Under the pieces are notes generated by a model. That model worked only from the letters and a program-made list of their open reading frames with translations. It searched no databases and was not told the origin of the DNA. A stretch of 64,000 nt of DNA from Nocardiopsis sp. FR4 (GTDB taxonomy: Bacteria; Actinomycetota; Actinomycetes; Streptosporangiales; Streptosporangiaceae), in contig NZ_VWVV01000014.1 in assembly GCF_009830945.1 (NCBI RefSeq), forward strand, positions 110,895-174,894, written 5' to 3'. Positions 7,460-16,353 of the stretch are shown piece by piece (within the stretch, counting starts at the first letter, position 1; the number at the start of each line of letters is the position of its first letter). A program made the position numbers and the translations under genes.

Positions 7460-7852
7460 ATGGCGGTCGTGCGCAGGCCCGGCGCTTACCACTGCGGTAT
7501 CGACGCCGCGATGGACGTCATCGGGGGCAGATGGAAGGTCCTCGTCCTGTGGGCCCTGGAGGAGCGGCCGCGCCGCTTCGGTGAACCGCGCCGGATGCTC
7601 GGCGGCGTCACCGAGAAGGTCCTGGCCGCGCACCTGCGCGAGCTGGAGGCGGACGGGATCGTGCACCGCGAGGACTTCGGCGAGGTGCCGCCCCGGGTGG
7701 AGTACTCCCTGACCGCGCGCGGCAGGTCGCTGAACGAGGCGCTGGAGCCCCTGGGCGACTGGGGGCGCGAGCACGTCATCGGCGCGGAGGAGGCGGCTTC
7801 CGGAACAGCCGCCGCTTCGCCCCGTGCGCGCCCGACGCCCGGCGACGCCTGA
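7460..7852 (+). CDS. HxlR family transcriptional regulator
   Basis: 130 residues from ATG 7460, chosen because GGGAGGG lies 7 nt upstream; upstream codons in the same frame give no plausible N-terminus. Winged-helix domain: GAYHCGIDAAMDVIGGRWK, VLWALEERPRRFGEPRRML, VTEKVLAAHLRELEADGIV and VEYSLTARG, i.e. the full HxlR pattern with the conserved Cys near the N-terminus (YHC), which in some members senses quinones or aldehydes. Probably controls itself and the divergent imine-reductase-like gene. The last 77 nt overlap the convergent membrane gene. Confidence 0.9.
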   Translation: MAVVRRPGAYHCGIDAAMDVIGGRWKVLVLWALEERPRRFGEPRRMLGGVTEKVLAAHLRELEADGIVHREDFGEVPPRVEYSLTARGRSLNEALEPLGDWGREHVIGAEEAASGTAAASPRARPTPGDA

Positions 7853-8039
7853 GCAGCCGTACCAGGTACCAGAGCTGGAACAGGAGCACGACCCCGGCCA
7901 GGCCCGTGAGCAGCCAGGGCAGGAGCGTGAGCTCGGGGCCGCCGCGGTCCCGCCACATCATCGGGCCCACGCTCGCGATGACCATGAGGCTGACCGTCCC
8001 GCCCGCGAGCGAGCCCACGGCCCTGTCGTTGTCGCGCAC
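7776..8039 (-). CDS. Small two-helix membrane protein, unknown function
   Basis: 87 residues with two hydrophobic helices (about 12-28 and 38-62) and a very basic C-terminal tail (LRRRRASGAHGAKRRLFRK) that should face the cytoplasm. No family recognised. It starts 9 nt after the rsgA stop codon, so it is the last gene of the aroA-rsgA unit, and its 3' end overlaps the convergent HxlR gene by 77 nt. Confidence 0.6.
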   Translation of the reverse strand: MRDNDRAVGSLAGGTVSLMVIASVGPMMWRDRGGPELTLLPWLLTGLAGVVLLFQLWYLVRLLRRRRASGAHGAKRRLFRKPPPPRR

Positions 8040-8048
8040 GGACCGGGC

Positions 8049-9047
8049 CTACTCCTCGTCCCCGCCCTCGCGGCTGGCCAGCAGGCGGCGCAGCGAGGCC
8101 ACCCGGTCCGGGTCCAGCTCGCCGCGGTCCAGGGCCGCCTGGATCGCGCAGTCGGAGGCGTCGGGCTGGTGTGAACAGCCGGCCGGGCAGTCCTCGGCGG
8201 CCTCGGCCAGGTCGGGGAAGCCCTCGACGATCTCCTCCGGGTCGATGTGCGCCAGGCCGAAACTGCGCACGCCCGGGGTATCGATGAGCCAACCGCCCTC
8301 GAAGGGCAGCGCGGCGGCGGAGGTGGAGGTGTGGCGGCCCCGGCCGGTGACCGCGTTGACGTGGCCCACGGCCCGGTCGGTACCCGGCACGAGCCGGTTG
8401 ACCAGGGTGGACTTGCCGACCCCGGAGGAGCCGACGAGGACGGTGGTGCGGCCCGCCAGCCGGGCGCGCAGGCCGGTGAGGTCGCCCTCGGGGCTGAGCA
8501 CCTGGTAGGGCAGGCCCAGGGGCTCGTACACGCGCAGGAGCTCGTCCGGGCTGGCCAGGTCGGCCTTGGTCAGGCACAGGAGCGGGTCCAGCCCGGCGTC
8601 GTAGGCGGCCACCAGGCAGCGGTCCACGAAGCGCGGCTGCGGGGCGGGGTCGGCGAGCGCGCAGACGATGGCCAGCTGGTCGGCGTTGGCCACGATCACC
8701 CGCTCGACCGGGTCGGTGTCGTCGGCGGTGCGCCGCAGCACGGACTCGCGTTCCCGGACCCGGACGATCCGGGCCAGGGTGTCGGGTCTGCCGGACAGGT
8801 CGCCCACCAGGTCGACCCGGTCACCGACCACGATCGAGCCGCGGCCGAGCTCGCGGGCCTTCATCGCCACCACGGGCACCCCCCGGACCAGGCAGCGGTA
8901 CCGGCCCCGGTCCACGGCCGTGACCATGCCCTCCACGGCGTTCTCGTGCTTGGGCCGGTTGCGGGTGCGGGGTCGGGACCCGCCCCGGGCGCGTACGCGG
9001 ATGTCGTCCTCGTCCAGGTGGCGTCCCCCGCCCCGCGTGCGGCTCAT
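8049..9047 (-). CDS. rsgA: Ribosome small-subunit maturation GTPase RsgA
   Basis: 332 residues from ATG 9047. RsgA is a circularly permuted GTPase that releases assembly factors from the 30S subunit. Visible: N-terminal OB-fold ([20 protein letters not shown]), permuted G4 (LTKADL), G1 [18 protein letters not shown]3 [10 protein letters not shown] and a C-terminal zinc-binding [14 protein letters not shown]. The start codon overlaps the aroA stop (ATGA), which selects this ATG over one six codons upstream and implies translational coupling. An Arg-rich N-terminal extension of about 35 residues may bind RNA. Confidence 0.95.
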   Translation of the reverse strand: MSRTRGGGRHLDEDDIRVRARGGSRPRTRNRPKHENAVEGMVTAVDRGRYRCLVRGVPVVAMKARELGRGSIVVGDRVDLVGDLSGRPDTLARIVRVRERESVLRRTADDTDPVERVIVANADQLAIVCALADPAPQPRFVDRCLVAAYDAGLDPLLCLTKADLASPDELLRVYEPLGLPYQVLSPEGDLTGLRARLAGRTTVLVGSSGVGKSTLVNRLVPGTDRAVGHVNAVTGRGRHTSTSAAALPFEGGWLIDTPGVRSFGLAHIDPEEIVEGFPDLAEAAEDCPAGCSHQPDASDCAIQAALDRGELDPDRVASLRRLLASREGGDEE

Positions 9048-10378
9048 GCCAGGACCTCCGCCCACAGGCCGGGGAAGTCGGGCAGGGTCTTGCGCGTGGT
9101 GGCGATGTTCTCCACCTCCACCCCGGGCACCGCGAGCCCGATCACCGCGCCGGAGGTGGCCATCCGGTGGTCGTCGTAGGAGTGGAAGACCCCGCCGCGC
9201 AGGGGGCGCGGTGTGATGACGAGCCCGTCGGGGAGCTCCTCGGCCTCGCCGCCCAGCCGGTTGATCTCGGCGGCCAGTGCGGCGATGCGGTCGGTCTCGT
9301 GGCGGCGCAGGTGCGCGATGCCGGTCAGCCGGGAGGGCGTGGCGGCCAGGGCGGCCACGGCGGCGATGGTGGGGGTCAGCTCGCCGACGTCGCGCAGGTC
9401 GGCCTCGATGCCCAGGATCCGCCCGGTGCCGCGCAGGGTGAGCCCCTCCGGCGAGCGGGACACCTCCCCGCCCATGCGGGTGAACAGCGAGCGCAGGGCG
9501 TCGCCGGCCTGGGTGGTGTGCTCCGGCCAGCCCTCGACGGTGACCTCGCCGCCGCTGACCAGGGCGGCCGCGAGGAAGGGCGCGGCGTTGGACAGGTCGG
9601 GTTCGACGGTGATGTCGCTGACCTTGACCGGCCCCGGCTCGACCCGCCAGGAGTTCTCGCCCGTGGTCACCGCCACCCCGGCCGCCCGCAGCATCTCCAC
9701 GGTCATGTCCAGGTGCGGCTGGGAGGGCACGGGGGGACCGGAGTGGCGCACGTGCACGCCCTCGGTGAAGCGGGCGCCGCTCAACAACAGGGCCGAGACG
9801 AACTGCGAGGAGCCGGAGGCGTCCAGGGTGACCTCGCCGCCGCGCACGGCACCGGTGCCGTGGATGGTCATGGGCAGGGCGCCCCGGCCGCCGTCGTCGA
9901 TCCGCGCGCCCAGCGCCCGCAGGGCGTTGAGGAGCTCGCCCACGGGCCGCTCCCGGGCGCGCGGGTCGCCGTCGAAGTCCACGGTGCCCGAGGCCAGCGC
10001 GGCCAGCGGCGGTACGAACCGCATCACCGTGCCCGCGTTGCCCACGTCGACCGAGGCCGGGCCGCGCAGTGGCGCGGGGGTGACCAGCAGGTCCCCGGAC
10101 CCGCCGGAGCCCTCCGCCGGGGCGACCGCCGCGCCCAGGGCGCGCAGGGCGCCGGCCATCAGCTCGCTGTCCCGGCTGACCAGGGGGCGCCGCACCAGGC
10201 AGGGCGTCTCCGACAGCGCGGCCAGGACCAGGGCGCGGTTGGTCATCGACTTGGACCCCGGCAGGCCGATCCGGGCGCGCACCGGCCCCCGCGCGGTGGG
10301 CGCGGGCCAGTGGCCGGAGGGCGCGGAGGTGGCGGAACCGGTGGGACGGGCGGGCTGCGGGGACGCGGAGTCAGGCAT
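9044..10378 (-). CDS. aroA: 3-phosphoshikimate 1-carboxyvinyltransferase (EPSP synthase)
   Basis: 444 residues from ATG 10378. Joins shikimate 3-phosphate with phosphoenolpyruvate in aromatic amino acid synthesis. The N-terminal [17 protein letters not shown] is the substrate-binding segment (Lys-Ser), [16 protein letters not shown] is the PEP loop and [15 protein letters not shown] the distal active-site motif. A TAACCT -10 box ends 7 nt before the ATG, supporting this start and a leaderless mRNA. The first 25 residues are a Pro/Ser/Ala-rich extension. Overlaps rsgA by 4 nt. Confidence 0.96.
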   Translation of the reverse strand: MPDSASPQPARPTGSATSAPSGHWPAPTARGPVRARIGLPGSKSMTNRALVLAALSETPCLVRRPLVSRDSELMAGALRALGAAVAPAEGSGGSGDLLVTPAPLRGPASVDVGNAGTVMRFVPPLAALASGTVDFDGDPRARERPVGELLNALRALGARIDDGGRGALPMTIHGTGAVRGGEVTLDASGSSQFVSALLLSGARFTEGVHVRHSGPPVPSQPHLDMTVEMLRAAGVAVTTGENSWRVEPGPVKVSDITVEPDLSNAAPFLAAALVSGGEVTVEGWPEHTTQAGDALRSLFTRMGGEVSRSPEGLTLRGTGRILGIEADLRDVGELTPTIAAVAALAATPSRLTGIAHLRRHETDRIAALAAEINRLGGEAEELPDGLVITPRPLRGGVFHSYDDHRMATSGAVIGLAVPGVEVENIATTRKTLPDFPGLWAEVLA

Positions 10379-10385
10379 GTATCCA

Positions 10386-10391
10386 AGGTTA
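10386..10391 (-). promoter_or_regulatory. -10 box of aroA (leaderless)
   Basis: TAACCT on the minus strand with 7 nt to the ATG at 10378. It faces the divergent cysteine desulfurase gene, whose own -10 candidate TATCCT (10479-10484) is 10 nt before its ATG. Confidence 0.4.
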
Positions 10392-10493
10392 TCGGGACCG
10401 GGGGGAGTCCAGGGGAGGAGCCGGGGGCTGGGGGCGACCCGTGCGGGGGAGCGAAGTCCGGACGATCCGGGACGGACGTATCCTTGGGAGGCC

Positions 10494-11678
10494 ATGGTGT
10501 ATCTGGATCACGCAGCCACGACCGAGATCCGCCCCGAGGTGGTCGCCGACGTGGCGGCCGAGCTCGGCGCCCTCGGCAACCCGTCGTCCCTGCACGGCCA
10601 CGGGCGCGCCGCCCGCCGCACGGTCGAGGAGGCCCGCGAGCGCGTCGCCGGGGCGCTCGGCTGCACCCCGCACGAGGTGGTCTTCACCGGCGGCGGCACC
10701 GAGTCGAACAACATCGCCCTCAAGGGGCTGTACTGGGCCCGCAACGCCGGCGACACCGCGCCGCGCAGGCCCAGGATCCTCACCAGCGCCATCGAGCACC
10801 ACGCCGCCCTGGACCCCGCCCACTGGATGGCCGAGCACCAGGGCGCGGTCCACGAGAAGCTGCCCGTGGACGCCGCGGGCCGGGTGAGCCCGGCGTCGCT
10901 GCGGGAGGCGGTCGAGGGCGGGGCGGGACCGGACTCCGTCGCCCTGGTGTCGGTGATGTGGGCCAACAACGAGGTGGGCACGGTGCAGCCGGTGGCCGAG
11001 CTCGCCGCCGTCGCCGCCGAGTACGGCATCCCCTTCCACACCGACGCGGTGCAGGCCGTGGGCGCCGAACCCGTCGACTTCGCCGCGAGCGGGGTGAGCG
11101 CCCTGACGGTCACCGGCCACAAGCTCGGCGGCCCGGTGGGCGCGGGCGCGCTGCTGGTCGCGCGCGGCCTGGCCCCGGTGCCGGTCCTGCACGGCGGCGG
11201 GCAGGAGCGCGACATCCGCTCGGGCACCCTGGCGCCGCCGCTCCTGCGCGGCCTGGCCACCGCCGTCCACCTGGCGGTCGCCGAGCGCGAGGAGCACGCC
11301 AAGCACCTGGCGGCCCTGCGCGACGAGCTGGAGGAGCGGGTCCGCGAGGCGGTCCCCGACGTGGTCGTCAACGGGGACCCGGAGCACCGGCTGCCGGGGA
11401 TCTCGCACCTGTCCTTCCCCGGCTGCGAGGGCGACGCCCTCCTGATGCTCCTGGACGCCAAGGGCATCTCCTGTTCGACCGGGTCGGCCTGTTCGGCCGG
11501 GGTGGCCCAGCCCAGCCACGTGCTGCTGGAGATGGGCGCCGACCCCGACACCGCGCTCAGCAGCCTGCGGCTGTCGCTGGGGCGCACCTCCACCCGAGAG
11601 GACGTCGCGGCCTTCGCGATGGCGATCGGACCAGCCGTGGAGCGCGCCCGCGCGGCCCGGGCCAAGCGCCGCCACTGA
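10494..11678 (+). CDS. Cysteine desulfurase (NifS/IscS-like)
   Basis: 394 residues. A PLP enzyme that takes sulfur from cysteine for iron-sulfur clusters or tRNA thiolation. The start [10 protein letters not shown] is canonical, with GGGAG 4-8 nt upstream. Motifs: AIEHHA (PLP stacking His), [25 protein letters not shown] (Asp on pyridine N), [12 protein letters not shown] (Schiff-base Lys) and [11 protein letters not shown] with the catalytic Cys in an NifS/IscS-type (group I) loop. No scaffold gene (iscU/sufU) or mnmA is adjacent in the window, so the acceptor is not shown; in related actinomycetes the paralogue of this type usually feeds mnmA. Confidence 0.93.
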   Translation: MVYLDHAATTEIRPEVVADVAAELGALGNPSSLHGHGRAARRTVEEARERVAGALGCTPHEVVFTGGGTESNNIALKGLYWARNAGDTAPRRPRILTSAIEHHAALDPAHWMAEHQGAVHEKLPVDAAGRVSPASLREAVEGGAGPDSVALVSVMWANNEVGTVQPVAELAAVAAEYGIPFHTDAVQAVGAEPVDFAASGVSALTVTGHKLGGPVGAGALLVARGLAPVPVLHGGGQERDIRSGTLAPPLLRGLATAVHLAVAEREEHAKHLAALRDELEERVREAVPDVVVNGDPEHRLPGISHLSFPGCEGDALLMLLDAKGISCSTGSACSAGVAQPSHVLLEMGADPDTALSSLRLSLGRTSTREDVAAFAMAIGPAVERARAARAKRRH

Positions 11679-11693
11679 CCCGCGGCCCGGCGC

Positions 11694-12380
11694 CTACCCG
11701 GCCCGGTGGACCGTCACCGACTCCAGGACCACGTCCTGTACCGGGCGGTCGTTGGCGTCGGTCTCCACCTTGGCGATCCCCTCCACCACCGCCATGGACT
11801 CCTCGTCCGCGACGTGCCCGAAGATCGTGTGCTGCTCGTTCAGGTGCGGGGTCGCCTCGACGGTGATGAAGAACTGCGAGCCGTTGGTGGCCGTGCCGCC
11901 GCCGCGGTTGGCCATGGCCAGCACACCCGGCTCGTCGAACGCGCGGCCGGTTCCGACCTCGTCCTCGAAGTTGTAGCCCGGGCCGCCCGCACCGGTGCCC
12001 TCGGGGTCGCCGCCCTGGATCATGAACCCGTCGATCACCCGGTGGAACACGGTGCCGTCGTAGAACTCCGCCTCGCCCGTCACCGGGTTGGGCGCGCCCT
12101 CGCCCTCGGCCAGGCCCACGAAGTTGGCCACCGTGGTCGGGGCCTCCTCCGGGAACAGCTCCACCTCGATGTCGCCCTCGCTGGTGTGCAGGGTGGCCCC
12201 CTCGACGTCGCTGACGTCGATGTCGGCCGGGCCCCCGGACTGCTCGGGGCCGTCGGTCGGGGAGGCCGCGCCGTCGCCGGGAGCGTCCTCGTCGGGGTCG
12301 GCGCCGTTCGCGCAGGCGGAGGTGGCGAGCAGGGCGGTGCAGGCCAGGAGGGCCGCCGCCGGGAGGGTGAGGCGCTTCAT
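11694..12380 (-). CDS. Secreted lipoprotein cyclophilin-type peptidyl-prolyl isomerase
   Basis: 228 residues from ATG 12380. A lipoprotein signal peptide with lipobox LLATSAC (Cys about residue 22) is followed by an acidic, Pro/Gly/Asp-rich linker and a cyclophilin domain: [21 protein letters not shown], the catalytic Arg in [23 protein letters not shown] and HTIFGHV. It should catalyse proline isomerisation of exported proteins at the outer face of the membrane. Convergent with the cysteine desulfurase gene (15-nt gap). An upstream ATG would destroy the signal peptide, so the shorter start is used. Confidence 0.92.
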   Translation of the reverse strand: MKRLTLPAAALLACTALLATSACANGADPDEDAPGDGAASPTDGPEQSGGPADIDVSDVEGATLHTSEGDIEVELFPEEAPTTVANFVGLAEGEGAPNPVTGEAEFYDGTVFHRVIDGFMIQGGDPEGTGAGGPGYNFEDEVGTGRAFDEPGVLAMANRGGGTATNGSQFFITVEATPHLNEQHTIFGHVADEESMAVVEGIAKVETDANDRPVQDVVLESVTVHRAG

Positions 12381-12466
12381 GGGTCCAACTTCCGGACGTG
12401 AGGGGTGCGTGACTGGGCGGCACACAGGGTACTCGGAGGCCGCGGGCTGCCGCGCCGCAGGGGAGC

Positions 12467-13021
12467 TCACCCGGAGTCCCCGGCCTCCCCGCCGTCCTCC
12501 CGGGCCTCGCGCTCGCGTCTGGCGCGCTCCTCCCGCTCCTGGGCCTCGCGGGCGCGCCGCCGCTGCTCCTCGGCCCGCTCACGGCAGCGGCGGAGGAACT
12601 CCTCGTCCTCCTCGGGGCTGGCGGCGCGGGCCCGGTGCGGGTGGTCGTACTCGGGGAAGGGCGGGGGAGGGCCCGCCGGGGCGCTCAGCGCGGGAGCGCG
12701 CCGCGGACGCCCCAGGGCGAACCAGAGCAGCGCCCCGAACTTGGGCAGCAGCAGGACGACCACGGTCCAGACGGGCTTGGGCAGCAACCGGACGGAGCCG
12801 GCGTCGGAGCCGACCACGTCGAACAGGGCGTACACCCAGATGCCGAGTGAGACCACGGCGAGCAGGAGGGCGAGGTAGGCCAACGGGAGTGTCCAATCGC
12901 GGGATCGTGGGCGCCGTCCGCGGGCATGATGGGAACCACGCGTCCGGGCGGGAGCCGGGGAAGCGGCCGCGGCCGTCCCGGGCCCGTGCGGTCCCCGGAC
13001 GGAGCCGTCGGCTCTTTCCAT
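12467..13021 (-). CDS. PLDc_N domain membrane protein with charged coiled-coil tail
   Basis: Up to 184 residues. Residues 45-105 hold two hydrophobic helices with the PLDc_N pattern ([19 protein letters not shown] ... [20 protein letters not shown]), a small actinobacterial membrane domain of unknown role. The last 50 residues are almost all Glu, Arg and Ala and should form a cytoplasmic coiled coil. The start is uncertain: homologues normally begin just before the first helix, so a TTG near codon 47 could be the real start and the Arg/Ala/Gly-rich first 45 codons may be untranslated. No catalytic PLD (HKD) motif is present. Confidence 0.7.
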   Translation of the reverse strand: MERADGSVRGPHGPGTAAAASPAPARTRGSHHARGRRPRSRDWTLPLAYLALLLAVVSLGIWVYALFDVVGSDAGSVRLLPKPVWTVVVLLLPKFGALLWFALGRPRRAPALSAPAGPPPPFPEYDHPHRARAASPEEDEEFLRRCRERAEEQRRRAREAQEREERARREREAREDGGEAGDSG

Positions 13022-13177
13022 GATGCGTCAATGACTTACCACGGATCGCCGCACCCGTCCTGTCGCTTGACCACGGGCCCCGGCACGGGAGAGGGTCATG
13101 GGAACGGTGGCGACGGGTCCGGGACGCCGAGACCCGCGGACATGCCGGTCCGTCGGGCGACGGAGGAGGTTTTGGGA

Positions 13178-13990
13178 GTGAACACTGCACTGCCGTCAGC
13201 GATGTGGCTCCCCTTCGCCGCGCGGATACTGCGCGCGCGCTCCGACCGGGGGCTCTCACGCGCCGAGCTCGCCGAGACGGTGGGGGTCAGCGCGGACAAG
13301 CTCCGCGAGGTGGAGAGCGCCCGCTGCCGCCCCGCGCGCTCGCTGGTCGAACGCGTCGACAACGCCCTGGGCACCGACCACCAGCTGGTCGACGCGTGGG
13401 CGATCACCCTGCAGGCGGAGGCCTTCCCCAACGAGTTCGGCGACCAGAGGGAGCTGGGGGTGCACGCCACCCACCTGTGGGAGCACCAGCCCATGGCGGT
13501 TCCGGTGTTCCTGCGCACCCGCGAGTACTCGCGGGCCGTCCTGCGCCCGCGCCACCCCGACCTGTCCGCGGACGAGGTCGAGGTGATGGTCGAGGAGGAG
13601 ATGGCCAACCGGGCGGCGATGACCGGGCCGGACGGACCCGTGCTGCGGGTGGTCCTCAACGAGTCGGCCCTGCAGCGCCCCCAGGGCGGGGCGGCCGTCC
13701 TCAACGCCCAGCGGGACTTCCTCGCCGACCTGATCGAGGCGGGCATCGTCACCATGGGCGTGATCCCCGAGCAGACCCCGCACCACCCGGGCTTGGGCGG
13801 CGCCTTCCGGATGATGGAATTCGCCGACCGCCCCAGCATGGTGTACGCGTTCGCGGCCGAGGGCGGCGACCTCACCGCCGACCCCGAACAGGTGGGCCGC
13901 TGCGCCATGGTGCGCGAGGCCATCGAGGACGCCACGGTGGAGCTCACCCCGGACTCCTCGCTGCTGACCGCGCGCTGGCCCGAGGGGTAG
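13178..13990 (+). CDS. XRE-type helix-turn-helix regulator with DUF5753
   Basis: 270 residues from GTG 13178, chosen because GGAGGAGG (13162-13169) sits 8 nt upstream; an ATG at 13142 lacks a ribosome-binding site. The N-terminal HTH reads ARILRARSDRGLSRAELAET then VGVSADKLREVESA. The remainder is a DUF5753 domain (EFGDQRELGVHATHLWEHQP, TREYSRAVLRPRHP, GIVTMGVIPEQTPHHPGLGG), the partner domain seen in many Streptomyces regulators that are usually paired with a small DUF397 protein. No DUF397 gene is adjacent here. Confidence 0.88.
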   Translation: MNTALPSAMWLPFAARILRARSDRGLSRAELAETVGVSADKLREVESARCRPARSLVERVDNALGTDHQLVDAWAITLQAEAFPNEFGDQRELGVHATHLWEHQPMAVPVFLRTREYSRAVLRPRHPDLSADEVEVMVEEEMANRAAMTGPDGPVLRVVLNESALQRPQGGAAVLNAQRDFLADLIEAGIVTMGVIPEQTPHHPGLGGAFRMMEFADRPSMVYAFAAEGGDLTADPEQVGRCAMVREAIEDATVELTPDSSLLTARWPEG

Positions 13991-14013
13991 ACCGCCGAGA
14001 GCCCCCGCCGGTC

Positions 14014-14042
14014 TTGGGGAGTGCCCCGGGATGGGCTAGGTT
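14014..14042 (+). promoter_or_regulatory. Promoter of the amidohydrolase gene (leaderless)
   Basis: TTGGGG (14014-14019), 17-nt spacer, TAGGTT (14037-14042), then exactly 7 nt to the ATG at 14050. There is no ribosome-binding site, which fits a leaderless transcript. Confidence 0.6.
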
Positions 14043-14049
14043 GCCCGCC

Positions 14050-15264
14050 ATGGATATCGCGATCACATCCGGATACGTCGTGCCCGTCGACGGAGACCCC
14101 ATCGACGGAGGCACCGTCCTCATCACCGACGGCAGGATCGCCGCGGTCGGCGCGGACTCCGACGTGGCGGTCCCCGAGGGCGCCACCGTCGTCGACGCGT
14201 CCGGGAAGTGGGTGCTCCCCGGCTTCGTGGAGGCCCACGGCCACATCGGCATCGACGAGGAGGGGATCGGCTGGGCCGGTGACGACACCAACGAGATGAC
14301 CGACCCCAACGGGGCCCGCATGCGCGCTCTGGACGCCGTCAACCCGGCCGACCGGGGGTTCGCCGACGCCCTGTCCGGGGGCGTCACCAGCTCGGTCGTC
14401 AAACCCGGCTCGGGCAACCCCATCGGCGGCCAGACCGTGGCGATCAAGTGCTGGGGCCGCAGTATGGAGGACCGGCTCATCAAGCACCCGACCAGCGTCA
14501 AGAGCGCCCTGGGCGAGAACCCCAAGCGGGTCTACGGCAACAAGGACAAGCTCCCCTCCACCCGCCAGGGGGTGGCCGCGGTCATCCGCGACGCCTTCAC
14601 CAGGGCGCAGGACTACCGGGCCCGGCGCGAGCACGCGGCCTCGGAGGGGACGCCCTTCGAACGTGACAACACGCTGGAGGTCCTGGTCAGGGTCCTGGAC
14701 GGAGAACTGCCCTGGTGCCAGCACGTGCACCGCGCCGACGACATCCACACCGCGCTGCGCCTGGCCGACGAGTTCGGCTACCGGCTGGTCATCAACCACT
14801 GCACCGAGGGCCACCTGCTCGCCGACGAGATCGCCGCGCGCGGCGTCCCCGTCATCAGCGGTCCGCTCATGACCAACCGCTCCAAGGTCGAGGTCAACAA
14901 CAAGACCCTGGCCAACCCGGGCATCCTGGACCGTGCGGGGGTCAGGGTCGCCCTGACCACCGACCACCCGGTCGTGCCGATCGAGTTCCTGGTCCACCAG
15001 GCCACCCTGTGCGTCAAGGAGGGCATGGACCCCGCGTCCGCGATCCGCGCGCTCACCGTCAACCCCGCCGAGATCATGGGCATCGCCGACCGGGTCGGCG
15101 CGCTGCGGCCGGGGCTGGACGGCGACGTGGTGGTGTGGTCGGGCGACCCGCTGGACGTGATGAGCCGGGCCCTGCGCGTGTTCGTCGAGGGCCGCGAGGT
15201 CTACACCTACGACGAGGAGCGCCGCGAGCGCACCGTGCTGGACGCCTACTACCGGGAGGGGTAG
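14050..15264 (+). CDS. Metal-dependent amidohydrolase (imidazolonepropionase-like)
   Basis: 404 residues. Amidohydrolase superfamily: N-terminal composite beta domain ending in LPGFVEAHGHIG (metal ligands HGH), a middle GGQTVAIK segment, HVHRADDIHTALRLADEF, NHCTEG (metal His) and TTDHPV (catalytic Asp), then SAIRALTVNPAEIMGIADRV and the closing beta strands GDVVVWSGDPLDV. This is the COG1228-like branch that includes imidazolonepropionases and peptidases/lactamases; the true substrate is unknown. Not in an operon: the regulator gene upstream ends 59 nt before and the next gene is convergent. Confidence 0.85.
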   Translation: MDIAITSGYVVPVDGDPIDGGTVLITDGRIAAVGADSDVAVPEGATVVDASGKWVLPGFVEAHGHIGIDEEGIGWAGDDTNEMTDPNGARMRALDAVNPADRGFADALSGGVTSSVVKPGSGNPIGGQTVAIKCWGRSMEDRLIKHPTSVKSALGENPKRVYGNKDKLPSTRQGVAAVIRDAFTRAQDYRARREHAASEGTPFERDNTLEVLVRVLDGELPWCQHVHRADDIHTALRLADEFGYRLVINHCTEGHLLADEIAARGVPVISGPLMTNRSKVEVNNKTLANPGILDRAGVRVALTTDHPVVPIEFLVHQATLCVKEGMDPASAIRALTVNPAEIMGIADRVGALRPGLDGDVVVWSGDPLDVMSRALRVFVEGREVYTYDEERRERTVLDAYYREG

Positions 15265-15350
15265 GACCCGCCGCGCCGCGCCGCCTCCCCGGGGCGCGGC
15301 CGCCCGCGCGGGCCGAGGAAGGGCGCGGCCGGTTCCGTCCCGGATCGGAC

Positions 15351-16157
15351 TCAGCCCGGACCCACCAGGCGGAAGGGGACCCCCGCGGACAGGGGCGGCT
15401 CGCTGAGGTCCGCCCCGACGGTCACCCGCTCCGCCTCGGCCCGCTTGAGCAGGGCCTCCTCCCCGACCGAGGCCGTCGGGGACAGCACGATCGGAGCCCC
15501 GGCCGCGACGGGGGCCAGCAGCAGCTCCGCCCCCGAGCCGAGCCGGGAGACGGGCGCGTCGGGCTCGACGAACACGCCCAGGCGGTCCGCTTCGGTCAGC
15601 TCCCAGCGCTCCGCGCGTTCGCGGGCCCCCTCGACCAGGGCCGCGCCGGTGCGCGGTTCCGGGCCGAGCAGAGCGGACGCGCCGGGGTCGATCGGGTACG
15701 GGGAGAAGTGGTCGCCGTACCCGCGCACCTCGGTCGAGTAGTCCAGGACCATGGGGGGCACCTCGGCCAGCGGCAGTCCGAGCGGGTGCAGGGAGGTCCC
15801 CACCACCTCCTCGGCGCCGCTGTCCAGGGCCGCCGTCAGGCGGTCGGCGTCGGCCACCGCGACCTGGGCGCCCCCGGGCACCTCCTCGGCGGCGAACTCC
15901 GCCACGGCCCCCACCGACCAGCACGAGACCAGCCACACCATCGACTGCCAGTGCAACGGCAGCGCGATCACGACCCGGTCGTCCGGCTGGACGCCGAGCC
16001 CGTCCACCAGCATGTTCGAGGTCTTGGACACCCAGTTGTCGAAGGTGGCCCGGGACAGCTCCACCCGGCCGCCCGAGGCGTCGTAGGAGGTCACGAACGG
16101 TCGGGAGGGGTCGGTGGAGACCAGGGCGCGCCACAGCCGCGCGGGAGTTTCAGACAT
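15351..16157 (-). CDS. TIGR03089 family protein (shortened AMP-binding-like)
   Basis: 268 residues from ATG 16157 (MSETPARLWR). It resembles only the N-terminal part of an acyl-CoA synthetase / adenylating enzyme (RPFVTSYDASGGRVELSRAT, VLPLHWQSMVWLVSCWSVGAV-like region) and lacks the P-loop and the C-terminal adenylation domain. This matches the actinobacterial TIGR03089 family of about 230-260 residues, so the short length is normal for the family and not a truncation. Function unknown. It is convergent with the amidohydrolase and divergent from the GT-C gene. Confidence 0.72.
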   Translation of the reverse strand: MSETPARLWRALVSTDPSRPFVTSYDASGGRVELSRATFDNWVSKTSNMLVDGLGVQPDDRVVIALPLHWQSMVWLVSCWSVGAVAEFAAEEVPGGAQVAVADADRLTAALDSGAEEVVGTSLHPLGLPLAEVPPMVLDYSTEVRGYGDHFSPYPIDPGASALLGPEPRTGAALVEGARERAERWELTEADRLGVFVEPDAPVSRLGSGAELLLAPVAAGAPIVLSPTASVGEEALLKRAEAERVTVGADLSEPPLSAGVPFRLVGPG

Positions 16158-16353
16158 GACCGCCACTCTAGGGGCTGCCCGGGGCGGCGGCCGGGGCGCG
16201 GCGGCCGCCGCGCGGACAGGCGGGCGCACTCGCGACGAAACGGTGACATTACGGTTTTCCTCCCGGCCTGATCAGGGAGAACAGGCTTTCGGGCGTCGTG
16301 CTCGGAGTGCCACGGCGTGTGCGGCCTCTGCCGGGAACTGCCACAGTTACCTC

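Noticed and set aside
13096..16134. A 1000-codon open frame on the minus strand
   Set aside because: It is antisense to the DUF5753 regulator and the amidohydrolase, both well supported, and shows no domain.
15351..16157. TIGR03089 gene as a truncated pseudogene of an acyl-CoA synthetase
   Set aside because: The length and lack of the C-terminal domain are normal for the TIGR03089 family, and the frame is intact with typical codon use.
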